Below, in pieces: positions 49,625 to 60,782 of a stretch of 64,000 nt of DNA (its first letter is position 1; each line of letters starts with the position of its first letter). The notes below the pieces were generated by a model. That model was not told where the DNA came from and did not search any database. It saw only the letters and a program-made list of their open reading frames with translations. This stretch comes from Gyrodactylus bullatarudis. Its lineage: Eukaryota > Platyhelminthes > Monogenea > Gyrodactylidea > Gyrodactylidae. Made by a program: the position numbers and the translations under genes. The stretch spans positions 62,001 to 126,000 of the forward strand of contig SSNU01000053.1 of NCBI GenBank assembly GCA_012064415.1, given 5' to 3'.

Positions 49625-52600
49625 TTAGAATAGTTCAGTAAACTCTGAAGAATCTTTTGATTTTTTATTGTCTGAGTCATTAATGCTTTCTTGATCCTGA
49701 TCTTCTGGGGTTTCTTCTGGGTCTGATTCCTCAGAGAGATTGAGACTTTCAGTTTGTTTATTGGGTTGAAGTGGATCAAGATTCTTGAATTCTAACTGCA
49801 TAGATTTTCCATCGAAGCAATTCTCAGCAGGTTCTATAAGAAAGGTATAAATAATATTCTAATCTTAATCATTAAGGATTAATATCATATGATAGGAATT
49901 TTTTCTTGTTTTGAAATGTTAATGGATTATTATCAAGAGTTATGACTAGTAGTATAGAGTTGTAACAATATAGATTAAAGTCGTATTTCAAGATTATTAG
50001 GTTGCGTCAGATGTAATGAGATTACAACTTTCTTTTGCTCTTAATCTAATTTAATAGAAATATTCTCAAAATTATAAGAAAATTAATTATTAATAAAGTA
50101 GAATTTAATCAAGGTACATGGAATTATGAATTACTTGCTAGTGCCTTTAGATGATCATAAACTTTTTCAGGCTTATCCCTTTTAGGAATAGGTTCTTCTG
50201 GGAAATCTATTACATGAGTTCTTTTGAGTGATGATTCCGTAGGTGCTAAAATTTGAAAAAAAATAGATAAATTATCAGTTAAATTCAAAAGATTTTCAAA
50301 GATAAAATAGAGAAGAATGTTTCTTCAAGAAAAAGACATTGAAAATAAAATTTATTAAAATTATTAAAAAGAGTTGAGTATTATTCCAGATAAAAGTCAG
50401 GAGAAAAATGTTGAAAAAAGTTTAAAGAAAAATATAGCCCACTTTTGAATTTCGAGCAAGACATTTTTGTTGAAAATAAGATAAAGAGGAGATTAAAATT
50501 AGACAAGGATATCAGGAAAAAATCAAGATTTTTGGATTCCCTTCGTTATTATGTGAAAGCCGAATTAAGATTTCTTACAGCTAGAAAATCTAAGATTCCT
50601 GAAAAAAGATTTCGATCATCTTCTTAATTTAAAATCAACAAAAATTATATTCAAAAGGTGGACACATTTTTCTTAACCCGAATTATTTTCTTTCATCACC
50701 CAAATTAGAAAATTTTTAAAATAGCAAAATTATTATGCTGATTCCGAATTTGAATTCGATTTTGAAAGCCAACTTTTCGCTAAAATCATAGTGATGGTTT
50801 AAATTGTCATTTTAGGCTCTAAAACGAGTCTAATTTTTCCTTTTTTTTTTATCTTTTTTCCTCAGCAAATAGATTCGCAAAAAACTTTCTAAATGTTTTT
50901 TTGAATATTTGACTATGTTTTATGTTTTCGGATATCATGAATACTTACAGGAATCCTTTTCTTCTTGCTTGGAAGATTTAAGTTCTTGTGATTCTAAAAA
51001 TGAAACTTGATTGAAATGTGAAATCAACTAAAATAATCAAATTACTTACTAGCAGGTAATTTTAGATCACTTTCATTCTTGTTGAGTCTAATCCAGATAA
51101 GAATACTTTTGATTATAAATCGCCAGTTCTTAATTGCCCTCTCCTGTACCTCTTGAGCCTTTTTTAATTTTTTCTCTTTCAACTGTTTAGAAAATAGCTT
51201 GAGAACTTTATCAACATTTTCCTGACAAACGACAACACCAGAGATGATTGGATGAGCCCATCCGCCAGCAGAAAATTGCCAACCGACAACTGCAGGTGCA
51301 TAGTCAATTTTATTCTTTTTGCAAACTTGACCCAATCCTATATGAGTATGAAATGATTATTTATTATATCAAAAATTCCTTCATGATACGTACCATCAAT
51401 GGCGAGATGAACACAATTACCAGGGATCATTTTAGGCATGTAAATTTCAACATTGTTATGTTCATTTTTCGGAACCTTTCCGTCTTTGGCAATGGGTGGG
51501 ATATAGTCTTCTACTTGCCATGGACCATACAGTTCACATGTTTGTGGGGCATCAGTAACTTGCTGTAAGAGTTTTCTCTTTGTACTCATTCGAGCGGCTA
51601 CAACTTTAGCTGGTCTTTCACCTACTTTAACAACCTATGAATGAATTATAAACTTATTATCAATTTACCTTGGCTTCACGGAACCAAATTTCCCTTGTAT
51701 GACATAGCCTGACATACTCTCTGGGATATACACAAGTTCCATTTTTAAGTTTACCAATAGGCTCCAATGGATACATTGCTTCATGTTTCAAGAGATTCTT
51801 CTCCAATGCGTACAATGGGTGTTTCTTATAACAACTTATTGTTTGAGGTAAAGGTTCCTTTAATAATTCAGTTATTCTTTTCTTTTCATGTAATTTATCT
51901 ATATTTTTGAGATTCAGGTTGGAATCTTCTTCTATTATCAAACCAGTAAACTTGAATACATCCTTTTTATAACATGACTGATACCAAGATAAAATATCAT
52001 GGATATCTTCACTATTCATACGTTTGTTCTGTGAGACAGTAGACCATTCATGATCGTAAAGATAAGAAACATCGTAAGGTGTTCTTTTCAGATAGGGAGT
52101 CTGACCAGAGATAACACGGGTTGATGTGAATGCATAAGAATAGCAATACTTTTTTCGATTGATAAATGTAACAGTCTCGTGAATTTTATCTATAATAGGA
52201 GAGCATGAGACGAACTCTTCTCGGTAAGGAAGGTATACTTCAGCGGAGATGAAGAAAGGGACCTCGTTGACTTCATTGCGGGGTAGACCGAAAAAAGAAT
52301 GATTTTCTTCCTCATTAATGTCGGAAGACTTTTCTTCTGATGAATCGTCAGAGGAACTTATAATTTGACGTTTTCGTTTAATTTTCTTGGTTGTTTTAGG
52401 GGTATTTTTAACTTTTTTCTTTGTAGGTAGATTATTCGTTGGAGTAGCCTTGTACTGATGTGAATTGGGGCTAAATGACAAAATTATTCGAGTATCAAAT
52501 CCGAGAGCTCTCATGAGAGATATAAATATCAGTACTGATGCGTGGGGTGAAAGTTGGTCATCCTCAAAAGCAGTTATTTCTCTCAAATCAAATCGTTTGG

Positions 52601-53747
52601 AAATTGTAGTAAACTTATTAATATGGAAAAGAATTGCCTTTAAGGTCTTCAAATCAGATATTGTTTCGGGGGTCGTCAAGAATTCTTGTGAAGCTTCTGA
52701 AAAAATTGATAATGAAAAGGCTTGGAATTCTCTGCTATCGCATTTGAGGTTTAATTGACGCCCAAACGCAAGCATAAACATGAAATCAAGTTTGTGAATT
52801 TTCTTTTGCATATCTCGCATATAACGAATAAATAAGAGTTTAGCTTTAATCTTGGGATCTACATCCTCTTTTGAGACACCTTTCAAATTCAAATCTAGAA
52901 CGATTTCATTCTCTTCGGATTTCGGTGAGTTTTCAATATTCTTAATCAACTCTCCAAGGGCTTTAGTTTCATCAGTATCAGAAATAAGAGTTTCTTCGTC
53001 ATTTCTACAAGGATTTCTATCACAATTCTCAACATTTTCCCAATCATCGCTGGACTCATTATCATCAGAAGACGATTCTTCAAGAATTTTCTTCTTTTTT
53101 GGCTTAAGATTTAAATTAGGCAAATTAAACTGTTTCAAATTGTTAAACGTAGAATGCAATCTTTTTTTCATATAATTTTCATACGCTTTAGTATTACATG
53201 TACTTGAGGGTTCTCCAATTTCTTCTTCGTCATCGCTGATAACTTTTAAGGGCTTAGGTTCCTTTTTAATCACTTTTTTTTTCGATGCATTCGATTTTGG
53301 TTTTTGAGCAGTATTTTTTTCTTTACATTCGTCATCTAATTCTTTTGTCTCTTTTATTCCTTCTTCTTTTTCATCAGTATTATTCTTGATGCTTTTATAT
53401 CTGTTTTTTTTCCCATTAGAATTCTCATTGCATTTTCTGATCTCATCGTCTACTTCATGAGATGATAACTCATCAAGATTCGGCTTGATAGTAGTTTTAG
53501 TATTTGTTCTTCGTTTGCCTTTAAATTCTTTGCGATTCTCTCCAGCCTTAAGTGTGGGGGTTTTACTTCGGGCTTTAGAGGATAGGATAACGGAGTTAGA
53601 CAAGCTATGATCAAAATCGTCTTCACTGTCAATCTCATCAATCTTTTCAATAATTGTTTTTGTAATTATTTTCTTTTTTTCTCGTGAACAGACTAAGTTG
53701 GCTGATTCAGGAGGTTTTTTATTTCTCAAACTTCTTCTTGTAGCCAT
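49625..53747 (-). CDS. XPC: DNA damage recognition protein XPC (Rad4 family)
   Basis: Six exons on the minus strand: 53747-51669, 51634-51394, 51337-51050, 50993-50949, 50245-50135, 49833-49625, 990 aa, slightly longer than human XPC. The basic, Ser/Lys-rich disordered N terminus is followed by the transglutaminase-like region (residues about 300-560), then the three beta-hairpin domains. BHD1: YPLEPIGKLKNGTCVYPREY to LCHTREIWF. BHD2: ELYGPWQVEDYIPPIAKDGK and PKMIPGNCVHL. BHD3: DYAPAVVGWQFSAGGWAHP. These motifs are diagnostic of Rad4/XPC, which senses helix-distorting lesions and starts global-genome nucleotide excision repair in the nucleus. The acidic tail (exons 4-6) is where the family binds TFIIH and centrin, but no motif was confirmed. 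A poly(A) signal lies at 49587-49582. The first intron is only 34 nt. Confidence 0.95.
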
Positions 53748-53941
53748 ATTTTAAGCTTAGATGGCTTAATAAGTAGAAAAACTAAAATAGAGAATTGAAT
53801 CAATTTTTTTCAAAATTTTGTAAAATCGTGAATGATAAACAAAACACCTCAATATTTAATTTTTGTTATACTAAAATTTTCATATCATTTTTTCTTGGGA
53901 CATTGATTTGAATTTACCGTAAATCCATGTGAAGTTAAGTG
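53748..53941. promoter_or_regulatory. 194-bp divergent promoter region, XPC / CARD-like gene
   Basis: The region between the XPC start (53747, -) and the CARD-like start (53942, +). It must hold both 5' UTRs and core promoters unless non-coding first exons exist. No specific element was assigned. Confidence 0.45.
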
Positions 53942-56937
53942 ATGCTAGCAAGTGAATACAGGAAAGATTCATTTTTGGATGAGTCAATGCTTACTCGAAG
54001 CATTAATATCATGGCTGATCAATTGGAAAGAGTTTATGATCCGAATTCATACCGTGATATTGAATTAGATGAAAATCTTATTGGATACTTGCTTGATTTC
54101 AATGTGATAGATAAATCAACCGCTGATAATTTGCGAAGTTCTTTAAACCAAAGCGAACGGTTCAATATTCTCTCTGACTGTTTATTAAATCATAATGATT
54201 TTGATTATAATAATAATAGCAACTCAAAACAATCTTCGTTTCTTCTCGTGAATGCTCTAAGACAATACGGTTATCATTCTCTTGCAAATAAACTCGATAT
54301 AGGTAGAAGAATTATACCTAATTCAGCTCCTGATATCTTTGTGAATGAGATTTACAATCAATGTAAGTTGAAAGTACTTAATGTTGGGAATTTTTACATG
54401 AATATTTGCTTCATTTCTGAACCAAAATTAGTCATTTTTATTTTTGATGATTAGACCAGTCTTTTATTGTACACTAATTTTATATGAAGAACTACAAGAA
54501 TCATTAGTCACTATAATTAGATTACAGTACAGTACTCTCCTAAATTATTTAGTTAATTATTTTTTGTCAAATTTATAGGAATTAGATTTTGGGGTCAATC
54601 ACATAAACAGTTAATATATTTTTTGTTCCAAGTTGGAAAAAAATTTCCATAATGCCCATATAATTAAAAAGATGTATATATTCAATAATATTATCGATTA
54701 AAATAATTGTCATTGTTTTCATTTTTCTCTGCACCAGAGTTAAAATGCATCGGAGAAACCCAGTTTTCCAATTTTTACATACATCTTATCTTTATATCCA
54801 ATTATTCAAATGTCATCTAAGCAGAGGAAATATGAATCATTTCTCAAGCTTGGACTAAAAAATCCTTTTGCATACTACTATTCAATATATATACTTAGAC
54901 AGATTTATAACATAGCATAGTATTGTCGTAGATACAGCTTGTCATGAAACAAGAGATAGAATAAATTACTTTCTGTATAATTTCACTTTGCATGTGATTC
55001 ATAATTTTATCATAATCCATCGTATTTCTCATTGCTACTGTCTTTTAAGAAAATTCTGTACACTTTGTGGATAAACTGTCCAGAATATAATATTATTAAA
55101 TCTCTCAACTTTTTATCGATTTGCTTTTCTAATTTGAGCTGAAAGTTTCTCCATTCATTTTCCAGTGTCACATTTAATATTTAGAAATCTAATCATTTTA
55201 AGCCACTTTTGACCAAGTTGGCACTCAGGTGAATGCACTTTTGAATAGAACATTCTTCCAAAAGCTATAACTGTTGAAATTAAATACAGACCTGTAATAA
55301 ATTTTTGCACCCAGTATATAGGAATCTAAAAAGTACATTTATTAGACTTGATTTAAATATTTTTCAGCCTTCAATGCTAACCCAAATGAAAGATTACGTG
55401 GCCAAATCCGAATATGGATCCAAGTCAGTGCAATAAAGATAGGAGAAAATACTCTTGAGGCTATTAAAAATGCCTTAATTGAAAATGGAGAGCTTGAACA
55501 AGACGAACCTTACCAGAAAGCGCCTAAAGAATACTTGGAAGTAGCTCAAAATGATGAAAATGTTCCTTTCATGAGACAAATTTCAAAGTGAGAAAATTAA
55601 GTTTTCTATGAAATATTTTTTAACTGATTTAATGAATTCTTTATAACATTGTAACATTTTTTTATAAATTATAACCTGGCATTTTTCATCAGGCATTTTT
55701 CACCTTGTTTAAAATTCATATAAAAATGCATGATAAAAGTACGAATTGATTTGAATTTAAAAACTTTAAGTCCAACGAGATTTTAGTAACATAAAGTTTT
55801 GATTTTAATAATATAATAATCTCTTCTACATGAGAACTAATGAGTTATAATGTTAATATGCATTGCATATTCAGCATACATAGTCGATTGACCTCTCTCT
55901 TCAAACATTTATTTTTCATTACCATTCCGTAGGCCTTTTTATCTTACTACTTTACATAGAAAAAAACATTGACAAAAGTTCATTCCTAATTTAGAAAAGC
56001 CATTATTTGTTTTTCATTCTTTTTTATCGTCCATTCTTCAGAGATAATTAACTTGATCTGAATATTTTTTATTTTCTACAGAACACCCAACGGACTTGCA
56101 TATTGGATTGATCTTGATTTTCCTAGACATCATTCAAAAGTTATTGATTGTGTCAAGGATTGCATTGAAGATGAAAATCTTTCTACAAAAAATAATGCTT
56201 CAACTAATGCAAAAATGACTGATTCCAAACTACAGAAAAATAGGAATAAATCCTCATCTGGTTGTTTTTTATTCTTTAAGAAAATATTCAAGAAAAGCAA
56301 AAAGCAAAATAAGCAAGAAAAAAATGTGATAGACTTCAAAAAGTTTTCTCCAGACCAGAGAAAAAATTTAGCAAATTTCAATTTGCCTAAAGAGGTTATC
56401 GACATTCTAAGTCAAGAAGAAAAAACCAATATATCACAAATTGAAGAGACTTCTAAGCGTGATCCTCTGAAAGAAGCTAAAAAACAATACCTTGATGAAA
56501 AATCAGATCTCTTTTATGAGAAAGTGAATGAAATTGGCTCCAAATATAATGATTCAATTGTTAAATACTTTGAACAAACCTTGGGAGTTTTGTTTCTTGG
56601 GTCTTGCAAACTCGATTCTTTATCAGCCAATTTATCAGATGAGTACAAACCGAATCAACCAAGTTGTCTCTTAATCTCTATAATTGCAACGAAAGCTGAA
56701 ACAATAAAGTCTCTTATCAAATACAGCACTAGCAATTCAAAAGATAAAAGTTATCCATTTGATAATTCTTGCAAACAATTTTTTTTGGAATGCAAGCTTG
56801 CTCTTGATTTAGAAAATGTTGTGAAAAATTCTGGCATTTTGAAACTCTTGGATATTGAAGATATAAGACTTGCCATCGGATGGGATCGTCAGGAGACTAA
56901 AAAAGCTTTCCTGGAACTAAAAACCTCAAGACATTAG
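53942..56937 (+). CDS. CARD-like (death-fold) protein, otherwise unrecognised
   Basis: Three exons: 53942-54362, 55368-55587, 56082-56937, 498 aa, in frame (phases 1 and 2). Residues about 45-125 look like a CARD: ELDENLIGYLLDFNVIDK, then ADNLRSSLNQSERFNILSDCLL, then FLLVNALRQYGYHSLANKL. This matches the order of the six helices of CARD proteins including the 'L...ALR..G...LA..L' end. Exon 3 contains a strongly basic stretch (GCFLFFKKIFKKSKKQ) that could be a membrane or nuclear targeting patch, then a Lys/Glu-rich helical region and an unfamiliar C-terminal domain (residues about 345-498). No caspase, NACHT or kinase domain is seen. An adaptor role in death or immune signalling is inference only. 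A poly(A) signal AATAAA lies at 57092-57097, overlapping the antisense Ly6 gene. Confidence 0.7.
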
Positions 56938-57059
56938 AAATTAAATGAAAATTTGAAATGTGATCAATTTATATTAATGGGCTTTCCTTAGATTGTATGT
57001 ATGCAAATTTTACTTTGTAAATAAGAAGATTATGTTGTATTATGAAGTTTCTTTATTTT

Positions 57060-57541
57060 TCAATCACTGAAATATGTAACAAAACCTAATAATAAAGAAA
57101 TCAGCTTTAAGGAAAGCTTTAAATGAAAAGCACTTAACTAAAAGAAATTTAAAATTGAAATCTTACTGTGACATAATAATTGCATAATTCTCCTTGACAA
57201 CATTCAACACAATCCCAATCCATGTACCATTCCCTTTGGCATCTCCTTCCAGCGATTGCCTGTTCCTTATCACAAATGTCTTTTTTAGTACATGATTTTT
57301 CAATAAAATGACGTCTCTCTCCGAGAGGACTCCAGAATGGAGGAACTTAAAAATAACTTAGAAATAGCTAACTAGTATATTTAATGTATGTGATACAGGA
57401 GTCCTCATCTTCTAAGCACTGCATTGTAGTTTTAATGCACTTATCTCTGTTTCCATCTTGAAATTTACAAACGTAACACTCCATAGAATTACAGATAGGA
57501 ATAATGTAAAAGATTAATAATGATAATATATAAATATTCAT
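57060..57541 (-). CDS. Ly6/uPAR three-finger protein, probably GPI-anchored
   Basis: Three exons on the minus strand: 57541-57397, 57345-57167, 57137-57060, 133 aa. The signal peptide MNIYILSLLIFYIIPICNS is followed by MECYVCKFQDG, the typical Ly6 opening C-x2-C. Further Cys lead to CVECCQGELCN, the canonical CC...CN end of the three-finger fold. Exon 3, reached through a 29-nt intron, adds LSAFHLKLSLKLISLLLGF, a hydrophobic tail suited to GPI attachment. Without that splice the frame would end nine codons later in a non-hydrophobic tail, so the micro-intron is favoured. Ly6 proteins are extracellular modulators of receptors and junctions. The specific role is unknown. It lies tail-to-tail with the CARD-like gene and head-to-head with the APP-E1-like gene. 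Confidence 0.8.
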
Positions 57542-57683
57542 CTTTTGATAATTTTACTTAAAATTAGGATAAAAGCATTCTTTTGATTTAGTGTTAGACG
57601 CTAATAATTATTAAAACACTTTTAAGTTATACTGTTTTGTTTATAATTTCCAATATTTACAGTTTCAATTTAATTTTGATGAT
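57542..57683. promoter_or_regulatory. 142-bp divergent promoter region, Ly6 / APP-E1-like
   Basis: The shortest of three head-to-head intervals in the window, between start codons at 57541 (-) and 57684 (+). No element assigned. Confidence 0.45.
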
Positions 57684-59089
57684 ATGCCGCTGAGGAATTT
57701 CATCTTTTTTGTTTTCTTAATTCTTCAACTTTATTATGTTTCTGCTGAAAATGAAGTAGTGGGGTCTTTGATTGTCCGATGCAATGAACCAATTCTTTAT
57801 TCAAAACTTGGTGTCGATGCTAGATTCACTTCTGAATTTATTAATTCATTTGGAAAGTCAAAACTTCAATGGGAAGAATCAAATAGAATAAAATGCCCTC
57901 AAAATGTTGAAGAGATTACAGAAATTTGTCAAGAATATTATGGACCATCGAAATCTGCGATCAGAGGTCCATCAATGTTTCCTATTGTAATGGGCTCGAG
58001 AGTTGAACTGGTACGCCCAATCTTCTGTTTAAGTAAGCATGTTTGTTAAAAATTTTAGATTCCACATACTACAATCCATCGATTCTTTCGCCTTCTGGAT
58101 GCGTGTTTCGAGTTTTATCTTCTGATAACTTTAAAAGACCTTCTGAGATGGAAACATTAGCCGTTCAGAGTTGTGACCAGGTAGAAATGCAGCTCTATCA
58201 ATCGATGCCCCTAATTTTCAACAATGACAGTTACTTGAGTATAGAATATGTATGCTGCCCAAAAATTGAAAAGAAAAATTCTAATTGGAATCCAAAACTA
58301 GATCCCTTTGGTGTGAAAATTCCACTATCACGTTACGTAATTTAAATTATTAACTTTATTTAAGGACGATTTCTACACTTTCTATTCTGATAATAATATG
58401 AATGGGATATCAGTTCTGGAAGAAAAATATAAAGTCATAGGCTCATTTATTGTCAACTGTAACGAATATATTGCCCATACAAGATTTGGAGATTATGCAA
58501 GGATTGATTCGAAAAATTCCCTTAGTTATAATTGGATCAAAAACAGAGATCTAATAGAGATAAAAAAATGTTCATCAATAAACGAAGTTTGGTATGCAAA
58601 TATCTGCAAAAATATCTATACTGAAGCCAGAATTTTAAAGGCAATAGCCGGACCAACAAATATCCGAATCCCATTTGATAAAAACAACATTTTCAGACCT
58701 GTCTGGTGTTTGGGTGAGTATAAAGATAATGGTTAAATTTTTAAATACTGTATTAAAATAATTCAGCTGGCGATCTGGAACAAAATGAACCTTTAATTGT
58801 CGATAAGGATTGTCTTGAAAATAACTATGGAAACAATTTCTGCCTTAGCCAAGATGAAATTGAAAATGTAGCCAGAAAAGAATGTCTTTCTGATTCAATT
58901 CTTCAATCTGCATTTCCAATGGTTTCATGCCCAGATTCTGCCTGGTTAGCAGGTGGTTATCAAAAGCTCAAATTCACTTGTTGTAAAAAAGGTGAGCTAT
59001 ACTGGTTAACTGATGTTTAAATTTGGAACTAAAATTATAAAAATTAATTTTCAGCGAATTCGGAAGAACTGTTAAAAGTTGTGAGTTGA
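57684..59089 (+). CDS. Secreted protein with two tandem APP-E1-like modules
   Basis: Five exons: 57684-58032, 58059-58336, 58365-58713, 58767-58991, 59055-59089, 411 aa. The signal peptide MPLRNFIFFVFLILQLYYVSA is followed by two copies of a bipartite module. Part A ends near KCPQNVEEITEICQEYYG and the equivalent KKCSSINEVWYANICKNIY. The C-x10-C spacing equals that of the APP growth-factor-like domain. Part B ends YVCCP or FTCCK, like the copper-binding subdomain end of APP (FVCCP). Exon phases repeat (1, 0, 1), and exons 1 and 3 are both 349 nt, indicating module duplication by exon-pair copying. There is no E2 or transmembrane segment, and some APP cysteines are missing. Introns 1 and 2 are 26 and 28 nt. 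The final exon may instead splice at 59080 (gtgagt donor). A gypsy element lies 101 bp downstream. Function is unknown. Confidence 0.7.
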
Positions 59090-59190
59090 TGAATAGATTC
59101 ACAAAAACATTACCTCTATCAAGTTCTGATTATCTTTCTCAAAATTAATCTTTTCTGTAATATTAATTTGTCCTTAGTAAGGATTTCTTA

Positions 59191-59350
59191 TGTTAGAGTT
59201 TTACTTAGTCTCGATAAGATAGAACACACGTGATATTCGGGGTTACAAAAAAGTTCATGTATTTAAACAAATATAAAACTCTGTTTCTTTAGATGAATAA
59301 ATGGTTTTGTTTGTAATCATGAATAATATAATCAGTCTATTCATTCATCA
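59191..59350 (-). repeat. 3' LTR of the gypsy element
   Basis: Partner of 63336-63495. It contains an AATAAA-like stretch on the plus reading and is preceded on the element strand by a purine run (59361-59351) that fits the polypurine tract. Confidence 0.92.
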
Positions 59351-59655
59351 CCTTCCCCTCTGTAACGAGCAGGCTTGCCGGCAATTACGTGGTGGTTGTA
59401 CCCTTTGTGTTGGTGCTTTCTCCGGATCATCTCGTACCTCTTCCTCGGGGGCTTGAGTAATTTGCGTTCCCACGACACTGTTGGCCTCTTGGTCGTCTTG
59501 AGCATCTGGCGCCTCTATTATCTCGGCTTCAGGAAATGAGTATCGCCTTTTTACATGGTTTGCGTGTCTCACTGTCTTCCTCCCTTCGTCGGATTTTATC
59601 GAGATCATCTGATTGCTGGACCGTATTACTACACCTTTCAACCATTTGTTAAGGG
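59348..59655 (-). pseudogene. Frameshifted C-terminal tail of gypsy pol
   Basis: WLKGVVIRSSNQMISIK and RHANHVKRRY match the usual gypsy post-integrase tail. An acidic, Pro-rich end follows, running to the polypurine tract and LTR edge. It is out of frame with the integrase. Confidence 0.75.
59351..59361 (-). promoter_or_regulatory. Polypurine tract
   Basis: Minus-strand AGAGGGGAAGG sits directly upstream of the 3' LTR, the expected primer site for second-strand synthesis. Confidence 0.75.
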
Positions 59656-59660
59656 TCTTC

Positions 59661-60782
59661 TCAGAAGTACCACACCGTTTCTCCTGTTTTGAAACATTCG
59701 ACCTCGTTGTTTGATGTTTGAATGCGTTTTAGAGTACTTAACGGGTTGACCAAAGATAGATGGGTTTGGATCTTACGACCGTACATGACTTCATTTGGAG
59801 TCTTCCCTCCTAATAGATCAGATGGCGTATTACGATAGTAGGTCAGAAAGATTCGTATTGTTTCAGCCCTTGGCGTGTCCGGGTGCTTCGCAAGACATCT
59901 TTTGAAAGTATCGACAAAACGTTCGGCCAGCCCGTTCGATTGTGGGTGATACGCAGGTGATTTTAGGTGTTGAATTCCATTTTGGGTGCACCAGTTCTCG
60001 AACTCATTTGAAGTGAATTGCGTACCTTTGTCAGAGACTAGCGTTGCTGGCAGTCCATGCCTCGTTATGAGATCTTTGAATATCTGAATGACCTTTTGTG
60101 AATTCGGATCGGATAACTGGAATACTTCTGGGTTTCTCGAAAAAGCATCAACAATTATTAAGAAATAGATTGATTTGTCGACAGGACCCGCAAAATCTAT
60201 GTGTACACGTTCCCACGGACCACTTGGCTTTGGCCAATGCGAGAGTTCCTTTTGTGGAGGGAGACGGCTGTTCCGTTGACACTCATCACAAGCTTGACTG
60301 TGTTTGATTATGTCTTGATCAAGGGTTAACCAGTAGACCTCCTTCCTCGCTATTGCCTTCATAGCTGGTATTCCAGGGTGTCCTTTATGGATTTCGTCGA
60401 TAACCGTTTTCTGAAGATTTTCGGGTATTACAACTCTTTCGTTCAGGAGAATGCAACCGCTTTCGAGTTCCAGATTTTTCCTTTTCAAATAATACGGTTT
60501 CGTATCGTCATCTACTGTCTCTTCCCACTTTGAGGCGACCTGCTTTTTTACTTTGGATAAGATGGGGTCGTCGTCCGTTTCTTGTGCGACTGTGTCAAAA
60601 TCCAGTGTAGCGATTTTAGTATTCAAAGGGGTGTAACCAATTGCAGCGATCACAAATTCATCAACCTCATTCTTTGCCATTAACCGGGAGAGCGTGTCTG
60701 CATAACCGAAATCCTTTGTGCCAACGTGTTCGATGTCGAAGTCATAATTCCCAACGTTGCAACCTCCTCGATGTCGTTTGGC
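59661..60782 (-). CDS. gypsy integrase domain (C-terminal pol)
   Basis: Continues the pol frame from GYADTLSRL. It has an HHCC zinc site (HKGHPG, then CDECQRN) and the DDE core: HIDFAGP (Asp), VSDKGTQFTSNEFENW (Asp), NGLAERFVDTFKR (Glu). This is followed by LTYYRNTPSDLLGGKTPNEVMYG, typical of gypsy integrases. Ends VWYF-stop. The expected continuation (KWLKGVVIRS) is in another frame, so a frameshift at about 59655 truncates the tail. Confidence 0.88.
   Translation of the reverse strand, partial: AKRHRGGCNVGNYDFDIEHVGTKDFGYADTLSRLMAKNEVDEFVIAAIGYTPLNTKIATLDFDTVAQETDDDPILSKVKKQVASKWEETVDDDTKPYYLKRKNLELESGCILLNERVVIPENLQKTVIDEIHKGHPGIPAMKAIARKEVYWLTLDQDIIKHSQACDECQRNSRLPPQKELSHWPKPSGPWERVHIDFAGPVDKSIYFLIIVDAFSRNPEVFQLSDPNSQKVIQIFKDLITRHGLPATLVSDKGTQFTSNEFENWCTQNGIQHLKSPAYHPQSNGLAERFVDTFKRCLAKHPDTPRAETIRIFLTYYRNTPSDLLGGKTPNEVMYGRKIQTHLSLVNPLSTLKRIQTSNNEVECFKTGETVWYF

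Noticed and set aside
52465..53175. Plus-strand ORFs opposite XPC
   Set aside because: Antisense shadows of the XPC exon 1 frame.
56130..56405. 91-codon minus ORF
   Set aside because: Antisense to the Lys-rich part of the CARD-like exon 3. No independent support.
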